A stretch of DNA of 64,000 nt from DATAXP01 sp963708675 (GTDB lineage Bacteria > Planctomycetota > Planctomycetia > Pirellulales > PNKZ01). The position numbers were made by a program, and so were the translations under genes. The stretch lies in NCBI GenBank assembly GCA_963708675.1, contig CAVPTO010000004.1, positions 496,001 through 560,000 on the forward strand, given 5' to 3'. Of this stretch, positions 1-9,543 are shown one piece after another. The notes under the pieces are model-generated. The model ran no database searches. It was not told the DNA's origin and saw only the letters and a list, made by a program, of their open reading frames with translations. The number at the start of each line of letters is the position of its first letter. Position 1 is the stretch's first letter.

Positions 1-516
1 GAGGTCATCGCCCAGGGCAAAGTCATCGGCTGGTATCAGGGACGGATGGAATGGGGGCCCCGTGCGCTCGGTAACCGAAGCATCCTGGTCGACCCGCGCC
101 ACGCTGAGATGAAGGACATCCTGAACTCCCGCATCAAGCGCCGCGAGTCGTTCCGCCCTTTTGCTCCCGCCATCTTGTCCGAGGCGACTGGAGAATACTT
201 CGAACAGGCTCAGCCTGACCCGTTCATGTCGAAGGTCTACAAGATTCGCGAGGCCAAGCGAGAATCGATTCCCACAGCCACCCACGCTGACGGCACAGGA
301 CGTCTTCAGACGGTCGACCGACGAATGAACGAGCGGTATTGGCGTGTCATCGACGAGTTCCGCCAGCTGACTGGCGTGCCGATCGTCATTAATACGTCGT
401 TCAACGAGAACGAGCCGATCGTCCATTTACCGCAGCAGGCCATCGACTGCTTTCTGCGGACGAAGATGGACGTGCTCGTCCTGGGGCCGTTTTTCTGCAC
501 AAAAAGCGGCGTCTAG
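1..516 (+). CDS. Carbamoyltransferase, C-terminal part (NodU/CmcH family), 5' truncated by window edge
   Basis: The reading frame is open from base 1 and ends at 516, giving the last 171 residues of a larger protein. The stretch GRMEWGPRALGNRSILVDPR is characteristic of the C-terminal YrdC-like domain of NodU/CmcH/TobZ carbamoyltransferases, as are the later SFRPFAPAIL and NTSFNENEPIV segments. Family members transfer a carbamoyl group from carbamoyl phosphate, via an adenylate intermediate, to a hydroxyl on a sugar or natural product. Here the neighbouring polysaccharide genes suggest a sugar substrate (inference). The N-terminal kinase-like domain lies outside the window, so the exact subfamily cannot be assigned. 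Confidence 0.85.
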   Translation, partial: EVIAQGKVIGWYQGRMEWGPRALGNRSILVDPRHAEMKDILNSRIKRRESFRPFAPAILSEATGEYFEQAQPDPFMSKVYKIREAKRESIPTATHADGTGRLQTVDRRMNERYWRVIDEFRQLTGVPIVINTSFNENEPIVHLPQQAIDCFLRTKMDVLVLGPFFCTKSGV

Positions 517-843
517 CGGCCCGGACGGCTCTGTCCATCACGCAGAACCGGGCGGCCACACGTCCGTCTTGGGCCGGTTATTGCGATTTTTTTGTTTGCG
601 GCCTTGCTTTTCCTAATGACCGCTTACGATTGGCACGACCGGAATGAACGTTCTCAGCGTAAGCCCGTAACACGCATTGGGTAAATTCTGCTGGGTATCG
701 CGAAAAATTCTGGTCAGATTTCGCGGGGATCGTTAAACTGAGGGTCATGGCGGACGGGTGGGTTTGTGGCTCTTCCGCTCTCTTCTCTCCGCCAGTCGCG
801 CGTACACGGTTTTAAACAGCTGCCATAGGAGTAGCATCGTCGT
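517..843. other. Intergenic region upstream of the BY-kinase gene
   Basis: These 327 bases hold no convincing gene. A T-run near 589-595 follows GC-rich sequence and could end transcription of the carbamoyltransferase gene, but no strong stem was seen. An AGGAG ribosome-binding site at 827-831 precedes the ATG at 844 by 12 bases. No clear sigma-70 or sigma-54 promoter was recognised. Confidence 0.5.
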
Positions 844-3186
844 ATGGTTCAACTCCCCGAACGTAACGACCACGAGGGAAACTCTGCCGATAGTGCTGCG
901 GGCGGCGGCGACTTTGTCGCCATCATGCTGCGGCGCAAATGGGTGGTCTTCTTGATCGCCGCAGTCGGTTGCGGTCTGGGGTACTTCTATTACACCCGAT
1001 CGACGCCGATCTATAAATCGAGCGCTCAGACGCTCATCATCAATAAAGAAGCGAAGTTGCCCACGCAGCAGCAGACGACCGGAGAGCAATCGGTCGGCCT
1101 CGACATGCTATCGACGGCAGTCGTCGTCGTGCAAAGCCCGATGATTCTTGAGCGCGCCGTCAAAGAGCACAATCTCGGAAGTCTGCGTTCGTTTAACTCG
1201 CCTGATCCGGTAGCGGTGGCTGGTTCCCTTCGCAGTGGTCTGTCGATCACGCGCGGCGGTGACACCATGAACACCGAGAATGCGAATGTTCTGAACATCA
1301 GCTTTCGTGGTCTTCATCCCGATGACTGCCAGACCGTCGTAGCCGCAATCTTGGACGCTTATGAAGGTTTCTTGAACGAGAGCTCGCGCAATCTTTCAGA
1401 CGAAACATTGCAGCTTATTGCCAATGCTCGCGATATCGTCGACAAGCAACTCAAGGATAAGGAAGTTGAGTATCGCGAGTGGCGCAAAAGCTCTCCCTTG
1501 GTGTTCTACGGAGATGGCGGCAAAAACCCTGCATCGATGCGCCTCAGCACGATCGAGTCCGAGCGCGCAAAGCTGCGTCTGCAAGCTACGGAGATTCGCG
1601 CCCACTCGCAAACGATTGAACAGGCGCTCCGCGACAATGTCGTGCTCGAAGCGCTCAAATTGTTAGTCGAGCGTTCTGGCGTACGGGGCCCGGATTCGGG
1701 GAAAACCACGACGACCAGCATTGTCGAGCAGCAGTTGTTCCCGCTCATGGTTGAAGAACAGTTGTTGATCGAGAGTTTTGGCGAAGCACATCCGAAGGTG
1801 AAGGTCGTTCGTAAGCAAATTCAAGTCCTTCAAGATCTCGTCATGGGCGGCAAGGCGCGAGACCAAGACGTATCGTCGCCGACGCAATTCATGGACGTCT
1901 ACCTCACGTCGTTGAAACAGGAACTGAAGGAAATCGACCAACGCGAGCGGGAGCTTTCGGATGCGTTCGAAATGGAACGCGAAGCCGCCAAGGAATCGAT
2001 GAATTACGAGATTCGCGACGAGCAATTCCGCTCGGAGATCGCCCGACACCGCAAGTTGTTCGATGAGATCGTCGAGCGTATTCGTGAGATGAATTTCGTA
2101 AAGGATTACGGCGGTCTGATGATGCGAGTCATCTCGAAGCCGCAAATCAACAACAACAAGGTCGAGCCGGTCATGACTCGAACGGTCGCCATCGGCGGCG
2201 TGTTGGGCGTGATTATGGGGATCGGTCTGGCTTATCTCATCGACTTGGCAGACAAGAGCTTCCGCACGCCGGACGAGATTCGCGGCCAACTGCGGTTGCC
2301 AGTTATCGGCCATATTCCGGTCATGGATCCGAGCATGACTCGCCGCCGGAGCAACAAAAAGAGTACGGCGCCGGATAGTGCTGTGGACGACATCGTAGCC
2401 GCTTATCACCGGCCGCGCTCAACCGTGTCCGAAGCATATCGCTCGATTCGAACCGCCTTGTACTTCGGTACACGTGGCGAAGAGCAGAAGGTGCTGCAAA
2501 TCACTAGTGCCGACGCGGGCGACGGCAAAACGACACTGGCCGCCAATCTGGCCGTTAGCTTTGCCCAATCTGGCAAGCGAGTCTGTCTTGTCGACGCGGA
2601 CTTCCGTCGTTCGCGGCTCCACGCTCTGTTCGGTTGCGACAACACCATCGGAATGTCGTCGGTAATGGCCGGTTCAGCGGAACTGCCCGATGCTATTCAT
2701 CCGACCGAGATCGAGAACCTCTCCGTCCTTCCTTGCGGACCGAAGCCGTCGAACCCGTCCGAATTGCTCACGTCGCATCGCTTCAAAGAACTTTTGGACG
2801 TGCTGCGTGGGAAGTTCGACATGATTTTGATCGATACCCCGCCGCTGTTGGCCGTCACCGACCCTTGCGCGGTCGCCCCGCGTGTCGATTCGGTGCTGCT
2901 CGTCATGCGTATCACCAAGAACGTGCGACCCAACGCGATGCGGGCTAAGGAAGTCCTCGACGGCCTTGGAGCCAAGGTCATTGGTGTCGTGGTCAACGGC
3001 GTCGAAATGCGTCGCGGTTACGGGCACGATAGTGGCTATCGTCGCTACGGCGCCGGCGGCTACGGATATCGCGACTACGATTACGGCGATTACTACGAGG
3101 AAGAAGAAGCTCGGAAGGACCGCAAGGCCGCCGCCTCGGGGAAGAAGCCGAGCGTTTCAGAAAAGAAGCCGAGCGCTTCGGCATAA
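844..3186 (+). CDS. Wzz-type chain-length determinant fused to tyrosine autokinase (BY-kinase)
   Basis: This 780-residue inner-membrane protein controls export and chain length of a surface polysaccharide through cycles of tyrosine autophosphorylation. A first membrane segment lies at about residues 33-50, followed by a long periplasmic coiled-coil-rich Wzz region and a second membrane segment at about 447-467. The cytoplasmic kinase domain has Walker A SADAGDGKTT (catalytic Lys 562), Walker A' VCLVDADFRRSRLH and Walker B DMILIDTPPLL. The C-terminal tail (about residues 723-755) contains nine tyrosines among glycines and acidic residues, the usual autophosphorylation cluster, then a Lys/Ser/Ala-rich end. 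The fused architecture and length are typical of such kinases. Its neighbours (carbamoyltransferase, gmd, TPR proteins) support an exopolysaccharide role. Confidence 0.92.
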   Translation: MVQLPERNDHEGNSADSAAGGGDFVAIMLRRKWVVFLIAAVGCGLGYFYYTRSTPIYKSSAQTLIINKEAKLPTQQQTTGEQSVGLDMLSTAVVVVQSPMILERAVKEHNLGSLRSFNSPDPVAVAGSLRSGLSITRGGDTMNTENANVLNISFRGLHPDDCQTVVAAILDAYEGFLNESSRNLSDETLQLIANARDIVDKQLKDKEVEYREWRKSSPLVFYGDGGKNPASMRLSTIESERAKLRLQATEIRAHSQTIEQALRDNVVLEALKLLVERSGVRGPDSGKTTTTSIVEQQLFPLMVEEQLLIESFGEAHPKVKVVRKQIQVLQDLVMGGKARDQDVSSPTQFMDVYLTSLKQELKEIDQRERELSDAFEMEREAAKESMNYEIRDEQFRSEIARHRKLFDEIVERIREMNFVKDYGGLMMRVISKPQINNNKVEPVMTRTVAIGGVLGVIMGIGLAYLIDLADKSFRTPDEIRGQLRLPVIGHIPVMDPSMTRRRSNKKSTAPDSAVDDIVAAYHRPRSTVSEAYRSIRTALYFGTRGEEQKVLQITSADAGDGKTTLAANLAVSFAQSGKRVCLVDADFRRSRLHALFGCDNTIGMSSVMAGSAELPDAIHPTEIENLSVLPCGPKPSNPSELLTSHRFKELLDVLRGKFDMILIDTPPLLAVTDPCAVAPRVDSVLLVMRITKNVRPNAMRAKEVLDGLGAKVIGVVVNGVEMRRGYGHDSGYRRYGAGGYGYRDYDYGDYYEEEEARKDRKAAASGKKPSVSEKKPSASA

Positions 3187-3283
3187 ATGCTCGCACGATC
3201 CGGCAAGGCCGGCTACGATTGCGGTGAGTAATCCGGCGTCATTTTGCGGGAATGTTGAAGCCGTGTCCGCCGTCCAATAGAAC

Positions 3284-4198
3284 ATGCGAGCTTTGCCGGT
3301 CCTCGTCGTCCCGTTTGCTCTTGTGTTGATCGCTGGGTGCGGTCCAGAACGGCCGAAGTATGTTCGTACGACGGCCGAACCCATCGACGACACAGGTTCG
3401 GGGCTTGCCCCGTTCGGCGAGTCGAGTCTCAGTCGCCCGCAATCGTCACAATCATCTGTATCGTCGGCTTCACCGTCTTCACCGCTCTCAAAGAACGCGG
3501 TCGCTGAACTCGCTGCCAGGTCCGATTCTTTGCCCCAACTCGACATGTCGGCGTTAAACGCAGCCCCGGGTTTGGCCTACACAGAGGCGGCACGTCTGGC
3601 CGCGATTCCCCAGGCGCCGACGACCTTCGAGCAGACGTCAAAGTCCGACGATGGCTTGATCGAAGACGCGATGCGTCTGTATCAGGCTGGCAAAGTGGAC
3701 GAAGCAATCGCGGCGGCACAGCAAGCGACGGCGCGCCATCCAGAGGATGCCCGTGGTTATGAGTTGTTGGGCATTTGCTATGTGAATAAAGGAGAGTTGG
3801 CTCGAGCCATCCCGAATTTCGATACCGCGATCCGTGCGCAACCCAAGAACGCTGGCCTTTATACTCAACGAGGTGTCGTGTACGCGCGCATGCGCTTCCC
3901 GACGAAGGCAGAAGCCGACTTCGACCACGCGATCGGGCTCTCCCCGCGCGATCCCGTTCCATTCGTCTGGCGGGCGATCGTTCATTTCAATTCTGGGCAG
4001 CCCGCTAAGGCGATCGAAGACGCGACAAAAGCGCTAGAAATCAATGAGAAGATTCCCGACGCCTACTTCGTTCGTTGCCTTGGGTATCTGCAGACTGGCC
4101 GTCGCGACGAGGCTCGTAAGGAATACGAAAGCGCGACGGCGTACGGACTCGACGAGGCGTCGCGCAACATGGTCCGGCCGTATTTCGAGCAGAAATGA
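3284..4198 (+). CDS. TPR-repeat lipoprotein
   Basis: The 304-residue product begins with a lipoprotein signal peptide: a hydrophobic stretch ending in LIAGC, with the lipid-modified Cys at residue 19. A Ser/Pro-rich low-complexity linker follows. From about residue 125 onward there are at least four tetratricopeptide repeats (for example ARGYELLGICYVNKGELARA and DAYFVRCLGYLQTGRRDEAR). TPR lipoproteins usually scaffold envelope complexes. Here the gene follows the BY-kinase and its stop overlaps the next start (4195), so the three genes from 3284 to 5621 look like one operon. The specific partner is unknown. Confidence 0.8.
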   Translation: MRALPVLVVPFALVLIAGCGPERPKYVRTTAEPIDDTGSGLAPFGESSLSRPQSSQSSVSSASPSSPLSKNAVAELAARSDSLPQLDMSALNAAPGLAYTEAARLAAIPQAPTTFEQTSKSDDGLIEDAMRLYQAGKVDEAIAAAQQATARHPEDARGYELLGICYVNKGELARAIPNFDTAIRAQPKNAGLYTQRGVVYARMRFPTKAEADFDHAIGLSPRDPVPFVWRAIVHFNSGQPAKAIEDATKALEINEKIPDAYFVRCLGYLQTGRRDEARKEYESATAYGLDEASRNMVRPYFEQK

Positions 4199-4860
4199 CG
4201 ATCGGACCTCGCCGCGCATGGATGATCGTCGGCTTGGCGGCCATTGTGACAGCCCTGGCGACGTATCCTTATGTGCTCCGTGGGGCGGCACACTTCCTAT
4301 TTGTCGCCGAAAGTGCTGACGATGCAACGGTCATTGTCCCCTTCGGCGGCGACAATGTGTATGGCGTTGGTCTGTGGCATGAAAACCCCGCTCGAAGCAT
4401 CCTGTTCGTGACGGTCCACCCGAGTCGCGTCCAGCGACTGGGCATCGTCCCGCTCGACGAGATCAAAAACACGCAGGAGTTCCAGTCGCACGGAGTTCCC
4501 GCGACGGCAATCGAGCAGGTCGACTGCGGGTGGCGGAGGCCGCGCGAAGCAATGCGATGCCTTGCCTCCTGGCTCGAAGAGCATCCGAACGACGTGGCCG
4601 CCGTGCTCTGCATCGGGCTTTCGAGTCGTGGACTGGCGTGCGACCGTGATTGCGCCATGTCCGCGTCGTTGGCCTCGCGAGTCCGCATTATTGGCGTCGA
4701 GGATCGCGAGTTTGATCCTGACGCGTGGTGGCGAAGCCGCGATCAAATCAAGATGATGTTCAACGCGTGGTCGGATCTCCTCATCTCTTGGTGTTTCGGC
4801 GACCTTCCTACGGAACCTGAGACTTGGGATCCAGACGAGTACGAAAGGTCGCTGCGATGA
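4195..4860 (+). CDS. Membrane-anchored protein, degenerate DUF218/YdcF-like paralog
   Basis: This 221-residue protein has an N-terminal membrane segment (about residues 8-26), then a soluble domain. It shares its frame with the next gene: both have a VLRGAA motif just after the membrane segment and both end in a WW-x-x-R region followed by an aromatic-rich tail. That suggests tandem duplication of a DUF218 (ElyC/SanA/YdcF) protein. The canonical VVVLPG-type loop of the partner is replaced here by VIVPFGG, so activity may differ or be lost. It overlaps the upstream TPR lipoprotein gene by 4 bases and the downstream gene by 4 bases, indicating translational coupling. The function is not known. 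Confidence 0.6.
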   Translation: MTIGPRRAWMIVGLAAIVTALATYPYVLRGAAHFLFVAESADDATVIVPFGGDNVYGVGLWHENPARSILFVTVHPSRVQRLGIVPLDEIKNTQEFQSHGVPATAIEQVDCGWRRPREAMRCLASWLEEHPNDVAAVLCIGLSSRGLACDRDCAMSASLASRVRIIGVEDREFDPDAWWRSRDQIKMMFNAWSDLLISWCFGDLPTEPETWDPDEYERSLR

Positions 4861-5621
4861 TCGCTTCGCCACGCAACCGTTTGATGCTGTGGGTGCGTCG
4901 CCTGCTGGTCGCGGGCGGATTGATGGTCGTGTTGGCGTGCGTGCATGCGCCGGTACTGCGCGGCGCTGCTCGTTGGCTCGATGTTGGCCAGAAGCCGGTT
5001 GCCGTCGATTACGTCGTCGTGCTTCCCGGGGAATTGAACACGAGGCCGTTCGTCGCCGCGGCGCTTGTGAACGCGGGGCTGGCACGACGCGTGATCGTCC
5101 CCGAACCTCGCACGAGTCTCGACGTTGCCGAGGGCCGAGTGAAGGCGCATGAAGAAGTTACGCGCATGGTGCTCGAATCGCGCGGCGTTGCAGCCGATCG
5201 CATCCTGGTTGCAGTCGGTCAAAGCAGGAGCACTTTTGACGACGCGCGAATCGTGTCGCGTCTTCTCGAAGACCAACCACAAGCGAGCGTTGCCGTCGTC
5301 ACAAATTCGCTGCACACTCGGCGAGCCAAGTGGGCCTTCGAACGCGTCTTTGGCAACACGGGCCATCGTCTGTACTTCATTTCGGCGCCAACGGATGGCT
5401 TCTCTGCCGAAAACTGGTGGCAAACGCGCGAGGGACTGCAGGCGTATGTCAACGAGTTCCTGAAGTTGCCCGTGTACTGGATCTATTACGGTCACGGGCT
5501 CGCGTGGCTGACCGCGGGCGGAATCGCCGCGATCGCGATGCTTGTTGTCGTTCGCCGTCGTCGCAGACGAACATCGGCGCAAAAAAAAGCCGCCGACGCC
5601 ATGACGGCGCCGGCGGCTTGA
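4857..5621 (+). CDS. YdcF/DUF218-family membrane protein
   Basis: The 254-residue product has an N-terminal transmembrane helix, then a DUF218-like Rossmann domain (VDYVVVLPG, later VAVVTNSLHTRRA), and ends with a second hydrophobic segment and an Arg-rich cytoplasmic tail. Proteins of this family (ElyC, SanA, YdcF) are linked to envelope or polysaccharide biogenesis, though the biochemical reaction is poorly defined. The start at 4857 is chosen because its ATGA overlaps the upstream stop. The last codons encode the complementary strand of the terminator used by the convergent TPR gene. The SNSL/TNSLHTRRA segment is the family's conserved basic motif. Confidence 0.72.
   Translation: MIASPRNRLMLWVRRLLVAGGLMVVLACVHAPVLRGAARWLDVGQKPVAVDYVVVLPGELNTRPFVAAALVNAGLARRVIVPEPRTSLDVAEGRVKAHEEVTRMVLESRGVAADRILVAVGQSRSTFDDARIVSRLLEDQPQASVAVVTNSLHTRRAKWAFERVFGNTGHRLYFISAPTDGFSAENWWQTREGLQAYVNEFLKLPVYWIYYGHGLAWLTAGGIAAIAMLVVVRRRRRRTSAQKKAADAMTAPAA
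5581..5617 (-). terminator. Rho-independent terminator for the 5641-7239 gene
   Basis: On the minus strand a GC-rich stem (arms 5606-5617 and 5589-5600, one mismatch, loop of about 5 bases) is followed directly by eight T. It lies 24 bases past the stop of the convergent TPR gene. It is encoded inside the last codons of the plus-strand YdcF-like gene, so this stretch serves both coding and termination. Confidence 0.8.
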
Positions 5622-5640
5622 TCGATCGACGTTCAGTCGA

Positions 5641-7239
5641 TTACTGCTTGCTCTTCGGCGGCGACTTAACCTTCGGAGCGTCGGCTGGATTCGACTTCTC
5701 CGGCGGAGCACTGGCCTGCTCCTTGTTGCCCGGTCGCAACGACTCAAGGTTGATGTCCGGGCGGAAGCGCTTCAGCATCTGCTCGGCTTCAACTCGATAC
5801 GGGAACGGCCCGCTGAACTGCAAGGCCTGCTGCAACACCTTCACGGCGTTGTCCAACTGATTGCGCGCCACGAAGACGTTGGCTAGATAATAGGCCGTGC
5901 TCGGCGTCGCCTGGTTATTGGCGCCGCTAACAGCCGTCTTCAAAGCCTGCTCGGCTTCGTCAAGTCGCTTCTGCTTGAAGTAAACCCAACCAAGCGTCGA
6001 AATAGCGTCGGCCGACTTCGGGAACGCGCGAACGTTCACTTCGGCGAGGCTCACAGCACGATCGTGCTTGGCCTTGGAATCAGCCCCTTCGCCCGGAGCT
6101 TCGATCAACGCGAGCGCCAGGTTGTTGCTGGCGAAGAAGTCGTCAGGCTTCTTCGTGTACATCTCGCTGAAGATACGCTCCGCGTCGGTGTAGTTCTTCT
6201 GATACAACGCCAACACGCCGATCAACCGCTTCAGTGCGTCCGACTCTTCGTCGGCCTTCATAGCGGCCATGGCTTCCTTCATGGCGTCTTCCGGTCGGTT
6301 GTTGACGAGCATCCATTGCGAAACCGCTTGATGAACGGCCGCGATGGTCTTCTTGTCTTTCACCTTGCCCGATTCAACGTCCTTAAGGGCCATGGTCATG
6401 TAGTCTTCGGCCGTCGGCTTCTTGTCGTCGTTCCGCTGAGCGGCCAGCAGGCCGAGCGAAATGAGAGGGTATTCGACCGTCGAATCGACGGCGTAAGCCT
6501 TCTCGAAGTGATCCTTGGCCGCGTCACGGTCATCGGCCGAGAAAGCCGAACGACCGAGGTGTTGCTCGGCCAACGCTTGCTGTGCTTTGTCTTCCGTCGA
6601 AGCATCGAGCCACAGCGAGGCAGCCGACTTTGCCTTGGTCCAGTCCTGACGCATCTCTGCGACCATGGTCAGCCCGGCGTAGACCTGCCGCTTGAAGCGG
6701 TCATAAGCGGGATCCTTCGGGTTCGGCGAAAAGACCGCCGGAGCCAGCGACATCGCCTTTTCAAACTGCAACTGACCGTCCGATAGGCGGCCTTCGGTCA
6801 CGGCCAGGTTGCCCAACAGCAAATGCGCGTCGGGCGAGCTCGGGTCATCGGTGACGGCCTTTTCGAGTTGCTGCCGAGCCATGCTCAACAGCTCTTGTCG
6901 GTTGGTCGCGAACAGCATGCGCGCTAACATGACGCGAGCATTCGGCAGCGACTTGTTCTTTTCGCGGGCGGTTTCGAGCAATTCCAAGGCGCGATCTCCG
7001 TTGCCTTCTTGCAACGAGGTGATCGCCTTTTCGAGCTCATCTGATCCTTTGCCCGAGAACTTCGGGTCGAGACCGAAGATGGCCAACTGGCCTTCGGTCA
7101 ATTTCGCCTGTGCGACGGCCGCGCCGCACGAGAGGCCTGCTACAACGACCGCGCCCGCCAGAAGCCGAGACACGCGGCCTGGATGGCGCGTCCGTTTGGC
7201 GAGCCAATCCGATAAGTGCATGAACCCAAAGAACGACAT
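5641..7239 (-). CDS. Secreted TPR-repeat protein
   Basis: From the ATG at 7239 the product is about 532 residues with an N-terminal signal peptide (basic region, hydrophobic VSRLLAGAVVVAGLSCGAAV, likely cleavage after AVAQA). Many tetratricopeptide repeats fill the rest (for example DAHLLLGNLAVTEGRLSDGQ and ADAISTLGWVYFKQKRLDEA), and the C-terminus is Lys/Pro-rich. The frame is open upstream to 7329, but the extra 30 residues would precede a good signal peptide, so the downstream start is preferred. It probably acts as a periplasmic or membrane-associated scaffold next to the polysaccharide genes. The partner is unknown. Confidence 0.75.
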   Translation of the reverse strand: MSFFGFMHLSDWLAKRTRHPGRVSRLLAGAVVVAGLSCGAAVAQAKLTEGQLAIFGLDPKFSGKGSDELEKAITSLQEGNGDRALELLETAREKNKSLPNARVMLARMLFATNRQELLSMARQQLEKAVTDDPSSPDAHLLLGNLAVTEGRLSDGQLQFEKAMSLAPAVFSPNPKDPAYDRFKRQVYAGLTMVAEMRQDWTKAKSAASLWLDASTEDKAQQALAEQHLGRSAFSADDRDAAKDHFEKAYAVDSTVEYPLISLGLLAAQRNDDKKPTAEDYMTMALKDVESGKVKDKKTIAAVHQAVSQWMLVNNRPEDAMKEAMAAMKADEESDALKRLIGVLALYQKNYTDAERIFSEMYTKKPDDFFASNNLALALIEAPGEGADSKAKHDRAVSLAEVNVRAFPKSADAISTLGWVYFKQKRLDEAEQALKTAVSGANNQATPSTAYYLANVFVARNQLDNAVKVLQQALQFSGPFPYRVEAEQMLKRFRPDINLESLRPGNKEQASAPPEKSNPADAPKVKSPPKSKQ

Positions 7240-7460
7240 ACCCAGGGTCTCCCAAAGAGAATTCGATTTCGAGATACGAAAGAAGACGAGAAGTTGCCCA
7301 CGTTGCGAACCGCCCTCCGCAAGCTGCATTTAACAGCATGAAGGGCCGTCGCTTCAACCGCCTGGCGCCGAGAAAAATCGAGGTGACCGCCTCCAACGGC
7401 CGCCCAAGCAACGCTAAAACCTTTTGATTGTCATAAAGGTTGCCACAGCACCCGGTCGCC

Positions 7461-9119
7461 TTACCGAGATTGTTGAAATTTTCTTAAATGTTCGCCCGCC
7501 TTATCAGGCATGCCCAATCGCTGATAAACCTCCGCGATCAAGCGATGCACGTTGCGGTCGTCTGGCTTCGACTTCGCAGCGATCTCCAAATCCATCAGCG
7601 CGTCGAGCCACTGCCCGTTTCGTGCCAAAAGATCGCCACGGCAGTAACGAAGTTCCGCGTCGTTCGGCCAAACCTTCAATCCCAGGTCGACCATCGCCAT
7701 CGCCTGAGGCACGCTCGGCGGCGGAAAATCGACGTAAGAATGTGCAATCTCGCTGATTCGTTGTGGCACGCGCGGGTCGACGTCCCTAGCCCGCGAAAGG
7801 TAAATGCTCGCCGAGTCCATTTCCCCGCGATCGGAGGCGTCAATCGCCAACAAAACATTCACAATCGAAAGCGACTTGCCACGCCCCAGCGCGTTACGGA
7901 CTACGCCGCGAACGATCTCCGTTTCCGCCCCGTCCGCCCGTAGCCCGTTGATCATGCGACGCATCAGCAGCTTGCTCGTCGGATCGTATTCGAACGCACG
8001 AATGAGCAGCGTTTGGTGATCTTCGACCGTCGCTTTTGGCGATCGTCGCAGCGATTCTTCCCACGTCAGATAAACGCGACCCAAAGCCACGGGGTATCGC
8101 AGATCGGTGCTGACCTTGAATCCCTTGTCCAGCACTGCGGCGGCATCACCGAAGCGTTCGAGAAACGTGAGCGCCTCTGCCGCGAACAGCCGAGCCTCGT
8201 GGTTGTCCAAGTCGCTTTCTTCGAGCCGGCTGTAATACTCCAACGCCTTTTCGGCGTCGCGGCGGCCCTGATCGAGTTGGCCTTGCAAAACATGCACGCG
8301 TGCAAGCGCGATCCACATCTCCGGTCGCCCGACCGCCGCTGCCGCAAAGTGTTCCTCAGCCTGCTTCCACCGACCCGAGGCCAGGTACATCTGTCCCAAA
8401 AGCGCGTGAGCGTCGGTCGACACCTTGCCGCGGCCTCGCACGGCCCGCAGAAGATGGGCCTCGGCGAACTCCACCGATTGCCGCCCGCCGGCCGGATCGC
8501 GAAGCAATTGAAGCGCCTGCCACAAGTGAGCCAACGGAAAGCCCTGCGCATCGCGCGGGGCCAAGCTGTTCATTAACGCCGATGCCTCATCGCGACGCCC
8601 CGAGGCTTCGACCGTTCGCGCCATGTTGTAACGGAAGATGTCGTTATCGGGCTGCAACTGCACGAGCGCGCGATAGAAGATCTCCGCCGTCTCGTAGTTC
8701 TTGTGCTCGAAGGCTTCGCGCGCGGCGTCGAAGTAGCGCTGCGGGTCCTTGGTCGAGCTTTCACCGAGCAGCGGAACGATCACCGCGCCGGCTAACATCA
8801 CGGCCGGCAAGCCCTGGAAAAAGTATCGCCACTGGGCATGTGGCAGCCAACTCACGAACGACTCGAAGACCCAGCGGAACAAGCGTCCGACTTCGATGAA
8901 CGGCCGAACGCTGAGGGCCAATAAGAAGCCGAACCAATTGAACCGCCCCGACCGGCGACGGAACGGCATTCGAAACGCGAGAACGCTGCTGTAAAAGCGT
9001 CCCAACATGACGAACGGCAGCGACGCGGTCTGGATCAGCCACGACACGCTCCACGCCATGCCGTCTTCGATCCGACGCCACCACGTACGTCGCCAGCCTC
9101 GGTATGGGCGATTCTTCAT
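7461..9119 (-). CDS. Membrane-anchored TPR-repeat protein
   Basis: The 552-residue product has a basic, Trp/Arg-rich N-terminus with hydrophobic segments (residues about 20-120, ending in GLPAVMLAGAVIVPLLGE). A long TPR array follows (AAREAFEHKNYETAEIFYRA, HALLGQMYLASGRWKQAEEH, and others). It lies in the same orientation as the upstream-located TPR gene at 5641-7239, with a 221-base gap that has no recognisable gene. The architecture suggests an inner-membrane anchor presenting a TPR superhelix. Such proteins often assemble secretion or polysaccharide machinery, but nothing in the sequence fixes the partner. Confidence 0.75.
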   Translation of the reverse strand: MKNRPYRGWRRTWWRRIEDGMAWSVSWLIQTASLPFVMLGRFYSSVLAFRMPFRRRSGRFNWFGFLLALSVRPFIEVGRLFRWVFESFVSWLPHAQWRYFFQGLPAVMLAGAVIVPLLGESSTKDPQRYFDAAREAFEHKNYETAEIFYRALVQLQPDNDIFRYNMARTVEASGRRDEASALMNSLAPRDAQGFPLAHLWQALQLLRDPAGGRQSVEFAEAHLLRAVRGRGKVSTDAHALLGQMYLASGRWKQAEEHFAAAAVGRPEMWIALARVHVLQGQLDQGRRDAEKALEYYSRLEESDLDNHEARLFAAEALTFLERFGDAAAVLDKGFKVSTDLRYPVALGRVYLTWEESLRRSPKATVEDHQTLLIRAFEYDPTSKLLMRRMINGLRADGAETEIVRGVVRNALGRGKSLSIVNVLLAIDASDRGEMDSASIYLSRARDVDPRVPQRISEIAHSYVDFPPPSVPQAMAMVDLGLKVWPNDAELRYCRGDLLARNGQWLDALMDLEIAAKSKPDDRNVHRLIAEVYQRLGMPDKAGEHLRKFQQSR

Positions 9120-9543
9120 GTGCGCTCAGTTCGATAAGACTGCAAAAGCCGGAATGATCTCGCGGCCTCAAACCGGGGGCGGCCGACACCGCAACTCGTT
9201 AGACAAGCGCGACGGCACGCGTCGCTGGTACAGTTCATGGTAGACGCGATCCGTAAGAGGGTCAACGAATCGCTACGCACGGTTGCAACGGTTATCGCGA
9301 ATGTAGCAGGAGGACTGCCAAGTCGACGAGAATCACCGTAACTCGAGGAATGATGATAAACGCTTGCCTCTTCGCGGCGGCAATTGTGTGCACGACCGTC
9401 GACTTTGCAGTCCGCGTGGCGAATATGTAGCGGCGATTTGACGACGTCGCCGACTCGCGGGCAAAATACCGGCCTCGGGACCACCGCTTGCGGGCTTTCC
9501 GTAATCGGGGTCGCTCCCGCAGGGAAGTTGATTCGTCGCTCAT
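9120..9543. other. Divergent intergenic region between TPR gene and gmd
   Basis: These 424 bases separate two divergent genes and probably contain both promoters. No gene with convincing coding character was found. Apart from the candidate minus-strand promoter listed separately, nothing stands out. Confidence 0.5.
9237..9265 (-). promoter_or_regulatory. Candidate sigma-70-type promoter for the 7461-9119 TPR gene
   Basis: On the minus strand TTGACC (9265-9260) and TACCAT (9242-9237) are separated by 17 bases, a good -35 and a moderate -10 match. It would give a leader of roughly 110 bases before the start at 9119. This is pattern matching only. Confidence 0.35.

Noticed and set aside
517..720. 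Possible sigma-54 promoter (TGGCACGA near 632)
   Set aside because: The downstream element does not match TTGCA at the required spacing.
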